The notes beneath the pieces are model-generated. The model made no database searches. It was not told the DNA's origin and saw only the letters and a list, made by a program, of their open reading frames with translations. The position numbers were made by a program, and so were the translations under genes. A stretch of 22,983 nt of DNA, taken from the IMG/VR virus record IMGVR_UViG_3300044712_000171, positions 1 through 22,983 of that record, one strand, 5' to 3'. Each line of letters begins with the position of its first letter. The stretch's first letter is position 1. This DNA comes from a virus. Below, in pieces: positions 11,273 to 17,376 of this stretch.

Positions 11273-11467
11273 ATGAAAACTGTCATTCAAGAAAACGAAG
11301 CATACAAAACATTTGCAGAGATTCGTCCTTGCATTAACCCAAGTGATTTAGTAGAATTGAGATTCTTGTCTAAATACGAAGGTGCAAGAAATGCTGACGA
11401 ATTGCAAGTAAAGTTTTCGTTGATATTGACTCCAGAAGAACGTCAACGTTTGAAGGATTTTCTGTAA
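11273..11467 (+). CDS. 64-residue protein of unknown function
   Basis: Ribosome site AGGAAA (11265-11270) precedes the ATG. The sequence is mixed alpha/beta (KTVIQENEAYKTFAEI early) and ends LTPEERQRLKDFL, a typical helical C-terminus. It lies between two tRNAs. No family recognised. Confidence 0.65.
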   Translation: MKTVIQENEAYKTFAEIRPCINPSDLVELRFLSKYEGARNADELQVKFSLILTPEERQRLKDFL

Positions 11468-11474
11468 GAATATT

Positions 11475-11552
11475 CGGGGTGTAGCGCAGTCTGGTTAGCG
11501 CATCTGCTTTGGGAGCAGAGGGTCGTGAGTTCGAATCCCACCACCCCGACCA
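11475..11552 (+). tRNA. tRNA-Pro(UGG)
   Basis: Acceptor CGGGGTG/CACCCCG, stem TCTGC/GCAGA, loop TTTGGGA (TGG), T loop TTCGAAT, CCA encoded. Confidence 0.95.
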
Positions 11553-11572
11553 ATTAACTAAAAGAGGAAAAC

Positions 11573-11698
11573 ATGGCAAAACTAAATGATGGTAATCGCA
11601 AGCGTGTAGTTAAGAATACTTGTCAGAATGGTAGCAAGACCAGTACTGCTAACAAGTCTCGCAAAACACATAAGGCATACAGGGGTCAAGGAAAATGA
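11573..11698 (+). CDS. 41-residue basic protein, conserved phage type
   Basis: AAAGAGGAAAAC precedes the ATG. The protein starts MAKLNDGNRKRVV and ends KTHKAYRGQGK. It is highly basic with one Cys. Small basic proteins ending in a YRGQG motif are familiar hypothetical proteins in phage genomes; function unknown. Its TGA overlaps the next ATG (ATGA), so translation is coupled to the protein at 11695. Confidence 0.7.
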   Translation: MAKLNDGNRKRVVKNTCQNGSKTSTANKSRKTHKAYRGQGK

Positions 11699-11874
11699 GT
11701 AAAGGTTCTAGACCTCGCCCATACAGCGTAAGTCAAGACGAATTCGCTGATAACTTTGATAGAATTTTTCGTAAGCCTGATCCTAAAGTAATAGACGATC
11801 AACAAAACGAAGATGATGAATTTGAGCGTATTGCTCGACAAACAGAAATTAAAGACTCCGAACAAGGGGGCTAA
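11695..11874 (+). CDS. 59-residue acidic phage protein (GSRPRP type)
   Basis: ATGA overlap with the upstream gene. The N-terminus MSKGSRPRPYSVSQDEFADN, followed by FDRIF, is a recognisable small phage/bacterial hypothetical family. The C-terminal half is acidic. The pairing of a basic and an acidic small protein in one coupled unit suggests they may bind each other, which is inference. tRNA-Val follows. Confidence 0.7.
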   Translation: MSKGSRPRPYSVSQDEFADNFDRIFRKPDPKVIDDQQNEDDEFERIARQTEIKDSEQGG

Positions 11875-11884
11875 ATAGAATATC

Positions 11885-11959
11885 GGATCCTTAGCTCAGT
11901 GGTAGAGCAACGCCCTTACAAGGCGAAGGTCAGTGGTTCGACCCCACTAGGATCCACCA
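11885..11959 (+). tRNA. tRNA-Val(UAC)
   Basis: Acceptor GGATCCT/AGGATCC, stem CGCC/GGCG, loop CTTACAA (TAC), T loop TTCGACC, CCA encoded. Confidence 0.95.
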
Positions 11960-11966
11960 GTAACAT

Positions 11967-12041
11967 GCGGGATTGGTGCTAATGGTAACACGAGACCTTG
12001 CCAAGGTTTAGTCACGAGTTCGATCCTCGTATCCCGCTCCA
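11967..12041 (+). tRNA. tRNA-Gly(GCC)
   Basis: Acceptor GCGGGAT/ATCCCGC, stem AGACC/GGTTT (one G-U), loop TTGCCAA (GCC), T loop TTCGATC, CCA encoded. Confidence 0.93.
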
Positions 12042-12056
12042 AAACAGAAAGTAAAT

Positions 12057-12263
12057 ATGTCACGTATTAGTAGTGAAAAAGCAGTGAATCAAGTCGGTAA
12101 CAGATATGATTTAATCTTGATTGCGTCACAGCGAGTAAGAGAATTGCGTAGAGGACATAGACCTAAAATGGAAACAAAGAATGGTCCTGTTCTTACTGCA
12201 CTAACTGAAATCGAAGAAGGTCATGTTGGTCGTGACTATTTAAAGAGAATTAGAGACAAATAA
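12057..12263 (+). CDS. rpoZ: RNA polymerase omega subunit homologue
   Basis: 68 residues. The segment AVNQVGNRYDLILIASQRVREL matches the signature of bacterial omega ([20 protein letters not shown] in E. coli), and ALTEIEEGHVG matches ALREIEEGLI. The variable C-terminal tail of cellular omega is missing, so it is a minimal core. Omega folds around the beta' C-terminus and supports RNAP assembly and, in many bacteria, ppGpp binding at site 1. A phage copy could replace host omega and alter promoter choice or ppGpp response. It sits between tRNA-Gly and tRNA-Ala; the ribosome site is weak (AGAAAG). Confidence 0.85.
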   Translation: MSRISSEKAVNQVGNRYDLILIASQRVRELRRGHRPKMETKNGPVLTALTEIEEGHVGRDYLKRIRDK

Positions 12264-12268
12264 CAATT

Positions 12269-12343
12269 GGGCTGATAGTGATAACGGGAGCACAGTGGCT
12301 TTGCAAGCCTCGGGTCGGGGTTCGATTCCCCGTCGGTCCACCA
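12269..12343 (+). tRNA. tRNA-Ala(UGC)
   Basis: Acceptor GGGCTGA/TCGGTCC has the G3-U70 pair that marks Ala tRNAs. Stem GTGGC/GCCTC (one mismatch), loop TTTGCAA (TGC), T loop TTCGATT, CCA encoded. Confidence 0.93.
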
Positions 12344-12350
12344 AACAAAT

Positions 12351-13145
12351 ATGTTTAATATAGGTGATAGTCTACGTAGAAACATTTTAGTTTCATGTGA
12401 CCATGGTCTAATGATAATCAATCGTTTTGATCGTGGTCCCGACGGAGTAAGCGTCGGTAGTTTTTTACTGGATCACGGTAACAATAATACAGTAGAAGCG
12501 GACATTGCTTTTAGAGCATTGTCAACCGTTGATAGTCCAGTAGTGTTAGACATTGGAGCAAACATAGGAACTTTTGCTACATGGGTAGCACGTTTCTTAT
12601 CTACAAAAAACGGTAAGGTATATTGTTTTGAGCCACAACGACAAGTGTTTCAAATGCTCTGTGGTAATATGGCAATCAACAATATTTTCAATGTTTATGC
12701 CCATGAACTTGCATTAGGTAACGAAGAAAAGTTCATCGAAATTGATGAAGTAGATTATGAAACTCAAGGGAGTTTTGCCGCATTTTCTGTAGCAGACATA
12801 GACTTGTCTAACACCTATAAGTCTATCCCTACGATAAAGCAAAGAATCAAAATGACAACCGTTGATAAGTTTGTCATGGATTACCAGCTTGAAAAAGTAG
12901 ACTACATAAAAGTAGATGCAGAAGGTCTTGACATAGAAGTATTAGATGGGGCAAAGAAAACTATTGAAACTTATAGTCCTGATCTGTACGTAGAATATTT
13001 GAACTTAGGTTCAAGTAAAAAAGATGATACTAAGGATGAGGGAAGAGTTCGATTAGAACAATACCTACATAACTTAGGATATAAAACCATAGTAGTACAC
13101 CATGATATCTTTGCAACAAAGAGACCAGGTGTAATACTAGAATAA
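12351..13145 (+). CDS. FkbM-family methyltransferase
   Basis: 264 residues starting seven bases after tRNA-Ala. VLDIGANIGTFATW (65-78) is the SAM-binding motif I, and VYCFEPQRQVFQML holds the acidic ribose-binding residue. VDYIKVDAEGLDIEVLDGA is the characteristic FkbM motif (KIDVEGxExxVLxG). FkbM enzymes O-methylate sugars or polyketides. In a phage with glf and a GT2 gene, methylation of a surface glycan or virion sugar is likely, but the substrate is not shown. Confidence 0.87.
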   Translation: MFNIGDSLRRNILVSCDHGLMIINRFDRGPDGVSVGSFLLDHGNNNTVEADIAFRALSTVDSPVVLDIGANIGTFATWVARFLSTKNGKVYCFEPQRQVFQMLCGNMAINNIFNVYAHELALGNEEKFIEIDEVDYETQGSFAAFSVADIDLSNTYKSIPTIKQRIKMTTVDKFVMDYQLEKVDYIKVDAEGLDIEVLDGAKKTIETYSPDLYVEYLNLGSSKKDDTKDEGRVRLEQYLHNLGYKTIVVHHDIFATKRPGVILE

Positions 13146-13147
13146 TT

Positions 13148-13237
13148 GGAAGTGTGGATGAGTGGTTTATATCAGCAGTCTTGAAAACTGCCGAACATGA
13201 AAGTGTTCCGTGAGTTCGAATCTCACCGCTTCCGCCA
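13148..13237 (+). tRNA. tRNA-Ser(UGA)
   Basis: Class II. Acceptor GGAAGTG/CGCTTCC, stem GCAGT/ACTGC, loop CTTGAAA (TGA), variable arm GAACATGAAAGTGTTC, T loop TTCGAAT, CCA encoded. Confidence 0.95.
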
Positions 13238-13241
13238 ACAT

Positions 13242-13331
13242 AGTGAGTTGCCTGAGAGGCCTAAGGGCGCTGATTGGAAATCAGATGGTCGCGTAAGCGG
13301 CACTAGGGTTCGAATCCCTAACTCACTGCCA
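13242..13331 (+). tRNA. tRNA-Ser(GGA)
   Basis: Class II. Acceptor AGTGAGT/ACTCACT, loop TTGGAAA (GGA) on CTGA/TCAG, variable arm GGTCGCGTAAGCGGC, T loop TTCGAAT, CCA encoded. Last canonical tRNA of the array. Confidence 0.94.
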
Positions 13332-13440
13332 GAAGTTTAAATCCTTTTGCGGTTCAAGGTAAAGCGGATCCGTGACAAAAGAAAAATCTAAAACATATTG
13401 CCGCAAAGCTAGGGACAAGGACGACCTAGCAAGTTTACCC
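13332..13440 (+). other. short structured segment after the tRNA array
   Basis: No ORF. CTTTTGCGG can pair with CCGCAAAG (one bulge), and GCTAGG with CCTAGC. TTCAAGG follows the first strand, faintly like the NTTCAGCA of the Y-like RNAs, but the motif is not matched. Possibly a degenerate member or the 3' end of the tRNA transcript. Confidence 0.3.
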
Positions 13441-13448
13441 AAAACTTT

Positions 13449-13476
13449 TTGACAACTAATCAAACGGTGATACAAT
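13449..13476 (+). promoter_or_regulatory. sigma70-like promoter for Y-like RNA 6
   Basis: TTGACA (13449-13454), 16-bp spacer, TACAAT (13471-13476), then AATAC-TT-GTATT, a variant of the palindrome at other promoters. The RNA element begins about 15 bases after the expected start. Confidence 0.8.
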
Positions 13477-13497
13477 ACTTGTATTAAATGATTTGTA

Positions 13498-13751
13498 GGG
13501 ATGATTGCAGCATTTAAAAATACTTGTAGCAACTAATGCAGTAGAAAGTGGCCCGCAAGGCATAGTGTTCGCACTATTTCTAGGAAACTAGACGCTCATG
13601 GAACTGACGACTTATGGAAAGACATATATGATGTTTGTACAGACACAACACAAACTAGCCAACATGAATGTTGGTATGCGTCTAAGGAACTATATCCGAA
13701 AGGTGACTAGATTAGAGCAGACAGAAAAACTTTATCGGTTCCGAACATCCC
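13498..13751 (+). ncRNA. Y-like RNA 6, about 254 nt, large structured RNA
   Basis: Closing stem GGGATG (13498-13503) with CATCCC (13746-13751), then GTTTAA. TTGCAGCAT after the 5' strand matches the shared motif. The body folds into GCATT/AATGC (13510-13539), ATAGTG-TTCG-CACTAT (13562-13577), TAGACGC/GCGTCTA (13589-13684), CCAACA-TGAA-TGTTGG (13659-13674) and ATCC-GAAA-GGT. Stable UUCG and GNRA loops indicate a real RNA. No tRNA arms are evident. It has its own promoter and lies first of three tandem elements before the Ro60-like gene. Confidence 0.65.
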
Positions 13752-13763
13752 GTTTAACTTATT

Positions 13764-13880
13764 AGGATAGGTTCAGCAAACTTCTAACGGCTAATACCCG
13801 TAACTGATCGATGGACAGCGATAACTTCAAGTCTATCAAAACTGTTTGCTATTTCAGTCAAAAGTGGCACCAACTATCCT
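13764..13880 (+). ncRNA. Y-like RNA 5
   Basis: Closing stem AGGATAG (13764-13770) with CTATCCT (13874-13880), then GTTG. GTTCAGCAAAC follows the 5' strand. Its AGCAAAC (13775-13781) can pair with GTTTGCT (13844-13850). ACGG-CTAATAC-CCGT (13787-13801) sits where other members have an anticodon arm and has a seven-base C-U-N-N-N-A loop. The 3' end abuts the next promoter. Confidence 0.62.
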
Positions 13881-13881
13881 G

Positions 13882-13910
13882 TTGACAAATAAACAAAGCT
13901 GTGTTATAAT
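13882..13910 (+). promoter_or_regulatory. sigma70-like promoter of the Ro60-like gene
   Basis: TTGACA (13882-13887), 17-bp spacer, TATAAT (13905-13910): a perfect consensus, the strongest promoter seen here. The transcript would start within a few bases of Y-like RNA 2. Confidence 0.88.
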
Positions 13911-13918
13911 CATTTTTT

Positions 13919-13979
13919 AGGATGCATTCAGCAACTTTAAAATTTCACTGTAAATGAAACTAAAAGCGCATCCTGTTGC
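13919..13979 (+). ncRNA. Y-like RNA 2 in the 5' UTR, carries a Tyr(GUA) anticodon arm
   Basis: Closing stem AGGATGC (13919-13925) with GCATCCT (13968-13974). ATTCAGCAAC follows, then TTTCA-CTGTAAA-TGAAA (13943-13959), whose loop is identical to that of tRNA-Tyr at 5208. GCAAC (13931-13935) can pair with GTTGC (13975-13979) to form a pseudoknot. It begins at the 5' end of the Ro60-like mRNA and ends about 20 bases before its ribosome site. It could be processed into a free Y RNA or act as an autoregulatory site. Confidence 0.68.
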
Positions 13980-14003
13980 ATAAAATCATAGAAAGGAGAA
14001 CCT

Positions 14004-15428
14004 ATGCAATTCGCAGAAGCAATCAAGAACCAAGAAACTCGTACCACTAACGGTATGAAGGCTCGCAAATCCAGTGCTAACGCATGTGTGGATTTGTTCT
14101 ATAACATCGGTGCAAGCCGTGGCAAGAACATCGTTCCTGCTTTCACTGCGGCTTACGTAGAAAACTCCGATCTGGCTCTCCGTATCGCACAATGGGCACG
14201 TGATGCTCGTGGTGGTTCCGGTGAACGTCAACTCTTCCGTGATATCTTGCAGTATCTGGAAAAGACAAACCCTGAGGATGCTATGCGTCTGATGGCGAAG
14301 ATTCCTGAAATCGGTCGTTACGATGACTTGCTTGTCTTTAAGACTAAGCCTGTCAAAGAAAAGGCATACACCATGCTTGGTGACGCACTGCGTAACCGAA
14401 ATGGTCTTGCTGCTAAGTGGACTCCTCGTAAGGGCGAAGTCGCACGTGAAATCCGTGAATTCTTCGGAATGACTCCTAAGCAATATCGTAAGTCATTGGT
14501 ATCTTTGACCAACGTTGTGGAAACACAAATGTGTGCTAAGGACTGGGACAACATCAACTTCTCACATGTACCTTCAGTGGCACATGCACGTTACAAGAAA
14601 GCGTTTGGTCGTAATGGCACAACTTACGCTGACTATGTAGCTAAGTTGGTGAAGGGCGAAGCTGGCGTTAAAATCAACGCTGGTGCAGTTTTCCCCTACG
14701 ATGTGTTGAAGGGTCGTATCGGTTACGGTACACGCAACATGTCTAAGCAAGAGTTGGATGTTATCCAAGCTCAGTGGGACGCATTGCCTAACTACATTGG
14801 TGACGCTAACGTGTTGCCAATGGTTGACTCTAGCGGCTCCATGACATGTTCTGCTGGTGGTTACAACTCTAAGTCTGGCTTGACTTGCTTAGAAGTTGCA
14901 ATCTCTTTGGGCTTGTACTTCGCTGACAAGAACAAGGGTAAGTTCGCTGATTGTTTCTTGACATTCAGCCGTTCTCCTAAGTTGGTAAACTTGAAGGGTA
15001 ACATCAATCAAAAGATTGATCAAATGAACACTGGTGAAGTTGCTAACACCAACTTGAACGCGGCATTTGACTTGATCTTGAAGACAGCGAAGGACAACAG
15101 TGTTCCTCAAGCAGAAATGCCTGAAACATTGGTGATCTTCTCTGACATGCAGTTTGATGGTGCAGTAGACGGCAAGGACGAAAGTGCTATCAAGATGATG
15201 GAACGCAAGTACGCGGAAGCAGGTTACACTCTTCCAAAGGTTGTGTTCTGGAACTTGAACGCCGCATACGGCAACACTCCTGTCAAGTTTGACAAGGTTG
15301 GTACTGCAATGGTCTCTGGTTTCAGCCCTGCTGTTGCCGGTGGTATCTTGAGCGGTAGCATGGATGACTTCACCCCAGAAGCTATCATGTTGAAGACTGT
15401 CATGAAGGATCGTTACGATCTTGCTTGA
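14004..15428 (+). CDS. Ro60-like TROVE/vWA RNA-binding protein (DUF2828-like)
   Basis: 474 residues with GAAAGGAG ribosome site. The N-terminal ~260 residues have the repeat-rich pattern of TROVE/DUF2828 proteins: LRIAQWARDARGGSGERQLF (59-78), AKWTPRKG (137-144), VVETQMCAKDW (171-181), FSHVPSVAHARYKKAF (186-201). The C-terminal vWA domain has MIDAS DSSGS (275-279) and FSDMQFD (379-385). Ro60 rings bind the ends of misfolded RNAs in the central hole and Y RNAs on the outside. In bacteria they work with PNPase or repair proteins. Codons are strongly biased to GC-ending and common ones compared with neighbours, as in highly expressed genes. Three Y-like RNAs precede it. DUF2828 and TROVE are related families, and which fits better cannot be settled here. 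Confidence 0.85.
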   Translation: MQFAEAIKNQETRTTNGMKARKSSANACVDLFYNIGASRGKNIVPAFTAAYVENSDLALRIAQWARDARGGSGERQLFRDILQYLEKTNPEDAMRLMAKIPEIGRYDDLLVFKTKPVKEKAYTMLGDALRNRNGLAAKWTPRKGEVAREIREFFGMTPKQYRKSLVSLTNVVETQMCAKDWDNINFSHVPSVAHARYKKAFGRNGTTYADYVAKLVKGEAGVKINAGAVFPYDVLKGRIGYGTRNMSKQELDVIQAQWDALPNYIGDANVLPMVDSSGSMTCSAGGYNSKSGLTCLEVAISLGLYFADKNKGKFADCFLTFSRSPKLVNLKGNINQKIDQMNTGEVANTNLNAAFDLILKTAKDNSVPQAEMPETLVIFSDMQFDGAVDGKDESAIKMMERKYAEAGYTLPKVVFWNLNAAYGNTPVKFDKVGTAMVSGFSPAVAGGILSGSMDDFTPEAIMLKTVMKDRYDLA

Positions 15429-15431
15429 TTA

Positions 15432-15560
15432 ACCCGGCTACACTTCTCCGTTAAAGAAGTGGGTGATAGCCATCACCAAAGACCGGCTGGGTACGCTAGA
15501 ACCCGACCCTACGGCCTGATTTAACGGGCACGAAAACTATCTAGGGAAGTTGAACGCTAA
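15432..15560 (+). ncRNA. structured RNA downstream of the Ro60-like gene
   Basis: ACCCGGC (15432-15438) pairs with 15486-15492. GGTGAT-AGCC-ATCACC lies at 15462-15477. CCGTTAAA (15448-15455) has a perfect complement TTTAACGG (15520-15527) that would form a pseudoknot or an alternative to hairpin ACTTCT/AGAAGT. It lacks the CAGCA motif, so it is not grouped with the Y-like RNAs. Possibly a 3' UTR RNA or another Ro ligand. Confidence 0.4.
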
Positions 15561-15605
15561 CAACTGCCATAAGAAATAAAATACGTAAACGACATAGGTT
15601 TGTCC

Positions 15606-15650
15606 TGGCCGGTGACTCTTGTGGTGAGAGTTGACCGGCCATTCTTATTT
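15606..15650 (+). terminator. strong hairpin, probable terminator
   Basis: TGGCCGGT (15606-15613) and ACCGGCCA (15634-15641) form a perfect 8-bp stem with inner ACTCT/AGAGT, followed by TTCTTATTT. The U-tract is interrupted, so termination may be partial. It separates the Ro60 unit from the release-factor unit. Confidence 0.6.
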
Positions 15651-15657
15651 GTGCTAA

Positions 15658-15665
15658 AATAAATA
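15658..15665 (+). promoter_or_regulatory. T4-type late promoter motif AATAAATA
   Basis: 25 nt before ATG 15691, with AAAGGAG (15678-15684) as ribosome site. Confidence 0.6.
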
Positions 15666-15690
15666 CTCAACGTTTATAAAGGAGAATATC

Positions 15691-16362
15691 ATGAAACGTG
15701 TAATTGAGATTAGAGCCGCAGAAGGCGGCGATGACAGTAAGTTGTTTGTAAAAGATTTAGCGAAGTCTTACATTCGCATGGCTAGCAAGCTCGGCTGAAC
15801 TACCCGCCTGATAAATGAGTATCAAGGCGAAATCCATCTAGAGATAGAGGGTACTGATTTATCCGGCTTATACAACGAGTCAGGAGGACACCGAATACAG
15901 CGTGTGCCTCCAACAGAGCGAAAGGGACGAGTGCATACAAGCACAGTCACAGTCGCTGTTATTGACCCTGCTGAAATCAAAACAACTATACAACAAAAAG
16001 ACCTTAGAGTTGAGTGGTATAGTGGCACTGGAGCAGGAGGTCAACATCGTAACAAGCATCAAAACAGTTGCAGAATAACACACATACCAAGTGGCGTTGT
16101 TGCAACGGCACAGTGTCGCAGTCGTGAGAATAGCTACAATGAAGCATTGAATGCAATACAGGAACGTGTTGACAACAATACCCAAACAGTGTACAATGAC
16201 GCAGTAGCTAGTGATAGAAAGAAACAAGTTGGTTCTGGCATGCGCGGTGACAAGATTCGCACATATCGTTTCCAAGATGATAAAGTTCAAGATCACTTAA
16301 CTGGTAAAGTTGCCAATGCTACAAAAGTGTTAGCTGGCAACTTTGATTTACTTTGGAGATAA
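15691..16362 (+). CDS. short RF1-like release factor with in-frame UGA at codon 36
   Basis: One reading frame of 223 codons is broken only by TGA 15796-15798. Upstream it encodes MKRVIEIRAAEGGDDSKLF, the start of release-factor domain 2. Downstream it continues without frame change into SGGHRIQRVPPTERKGR (PxT at 73-75, the RF1 codon-recognition motif) and GTGAGGQHRNKHQN (GGQ at 116-118, peptidyl-tRNA hydrolysis). Domain 1 is absent, so it is a short RF, comparable in size to PrfH-type repair factors. The UGA falls after SKLG, where RFs usually have Trp or another aromatic. It may be translated by UGA readthrough as Trp, or be a nonsense mutation. A good ribosome site precedes ATG 15691. Confidence 0.8.
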
Positions 16363-16363
16363 T

Positions 16364-16873
16364 ATGTGGATTCAAAACGTAGCACTTGCTGATATACCAA
16401 AAGGTCAACACGTTCGTGTTGGCGAGAATTCTATGCTGATTCAGATTGTGGATCCATGCATGGAGTTTCCTACACCACTGTACAAGTTCAAAGAAGTTCA
16501 TCAGTTTGAGTTCTTGGACTTAGAACGTGATGACCCTTGGGGCGAAGAGTTCAAAATCACTGACGAGCAGGCTGCTGATTTAGTTCGCTTACTCCAACAT
16601 GCCCTTGCTAATCGCATGGATGTTGTCGTGCATTGTGTTGCTGGCGTCTGTCGAAGTGGCGCAGTATGCGAAGTTGGTGTAATGATGGGCTTTCAAGATA
16701 CCGAAGCCTACCGTAGCCCTAACCTAATGGTCAAGCACAAGATGATGCGTGTCTTGGGTTGGACTTACGATGAAGACGAACCGCACACTATCAACGGTGT
16801 GCCGTTCGAATATGATGAACTGGGGAACAAAAAGATTTGGGTTCCTCCACAAAAAGAAGATAATTATGATTAA
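16364..16873 (+). CDS. Cys-based phosphatase (PTP/dual-specificity-like)
   Basis: 169 residues from ATG 16364, which has GGAG seven bases upstream inside the end of the release-factor gene. VVVHCVAGVCRSGA contains the CX5R loop (Cys91 to Arg97) of protein tyrosine and dual-specificity phosphatases. An upstream LDLERDDP could supply the general acid. Targets may be phosphoproteins or RNA 5'/3' ends. The setting among RNA-repair genes makes an RNA substrate worth testing, but family knowledge alone points to phosphotyrosine/phosphoserine. It overlaps the next gene by eight bases. Confidence 0.78.
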   Translation: MWIQNVALADIPKGQHVRVGENSMLIQIVDPCMEFPTPLYKFKEVHQFEFLDLERDDPWGEEFKITDEQAADLVRLLQHALANRMDVVVHCVAGVCRSGAVCEVGVMMGFQDTEAYRSPNLMVKHKMMRVLGWTYDEDEPHTINGVPFEYDELGNKKIWVPPQKEDNYD

Positions 16874-17087
16874 AGTAAAAGATTTAGAATTTGTAGACTT
16901 AGCATCCGCAATGGATTATGCTAAGTCATTGAATGAATTTGTTGCCATCGTTGGTGATGGATTTGAGATTGTTGGCATGTTCGGTGTTGACAGTGTGAAA
17001 GATGGCAAGACACCTGATGGTGTCGTGTATGATTGGAACAAGGCTAGCCGAATAGGGCGAGTGAAGAAGGAACGGGTAGTACTGTAA
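16866..17087 (+). CDS. 73-residue protein of unknown function
   Basis: The frame is open upstream, but ATG 16866 overlaps the end of the phosphatase gene and gives MIKVKDLEFVDLASAMDYAK. A strand-helix-strand pattern follows (EFVAIVGDGFEIVGMFGVDSV), ending in a basic tail RVKKERVVL. The last codons form part of the terminator hairpin. No family recognised. Confidence 0.65.
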   Translation: MIKVKDLEFVDLASAMDYAKSLNEFVAIVGDGFEIVGMFGVDSVKDGKTPDGVVYDWNKASRIGRVKKERVVL

Positions 17088-17102
17088 AAGTACTACCTTT
17101 TT
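17075..17102 (+). terminator. Rho-independent terminator
   Basis: GGTAGTAC (17075-17082), loop TGTAAAA, GTACTACC (17090-17097), then TTTTT. It ends the release-factor/phosphatase unit. Confidence 0.92.
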
Positions 17103-17107
17103 CCATA

Positions 17108-17136
17108 TTGACAAATAATCTTTTTGGTACTATAAT
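17108..17136 (+). promoter_or_regulatory. sigma70-like promoter
   Basis: TTGACA (17108-17113), 17-bp spacer, TATAAT (17131-17136), placed directly after the terminator. Confidence 0.9.
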
Positions 17137-17163
17137 AGTGTTTTAGATAGAAAGGAGCACGAT

Positions 17164-17376
17164 ATGGCTAAGTTTTTCTGGCAAGAAGCCAAAGGTCTCA
17201 AAGCCGATGTTGAACGCCATCGTGCCCAAGAGAAAGAACTACAAGATAAGATTCAGGAACTGGAAGGCAAAGATGATGAAATGAGCATTGCCGCATTGCG
17301 GGTCTATCGCAATTTCTTGAATCAACTGCAACAAAGCAAGGCTGATGTTGTAAGCAAGATTGGAAAAAGAAAATGA
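17164..17376 (+). CDS. 70-residue coiled-coil protein
   Basis: GAAAGGAG ribosome site at good spacing. After MAKFFWQEAKGLKADVERH the middle is charged heptad-like sequence (AQEKELQDKIQELEGKDDE), predicting a coiled coil. Its stop overlaps the start of the metallophosphoesterase by four bases. No family recognised. Confidence 0.7.
   Translation: MAKFFWQEAKGLKADVERHRAQEKELQDKIQELEGKDDEMSIAALRVYRNFLNQLQQSKADVVSKIGKRK

Noticed and set aside
13498-13751. RNase P RNA
   Set aside because: ACAGAA...TTATCGG near the 3' end resembles conserved region V, but the matching region I strand is absent, helix P4 cannot form, and the element is too short.
13787-13801. Similarity of GGCTAATACC to a 16S rRNA segment
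   Set aside because: Only about nine bases match; too short to infer rRNA mimicry.
15691-16362. prfB-type programmed +1 frameshift, or UGA = Trp genetic code
   Set aside because: The frame is unchanged across the TGA, so no shift is needed. TGA ends many other genes in the window (for example 939, 15428, 18036), so a reassigned code is excluded.
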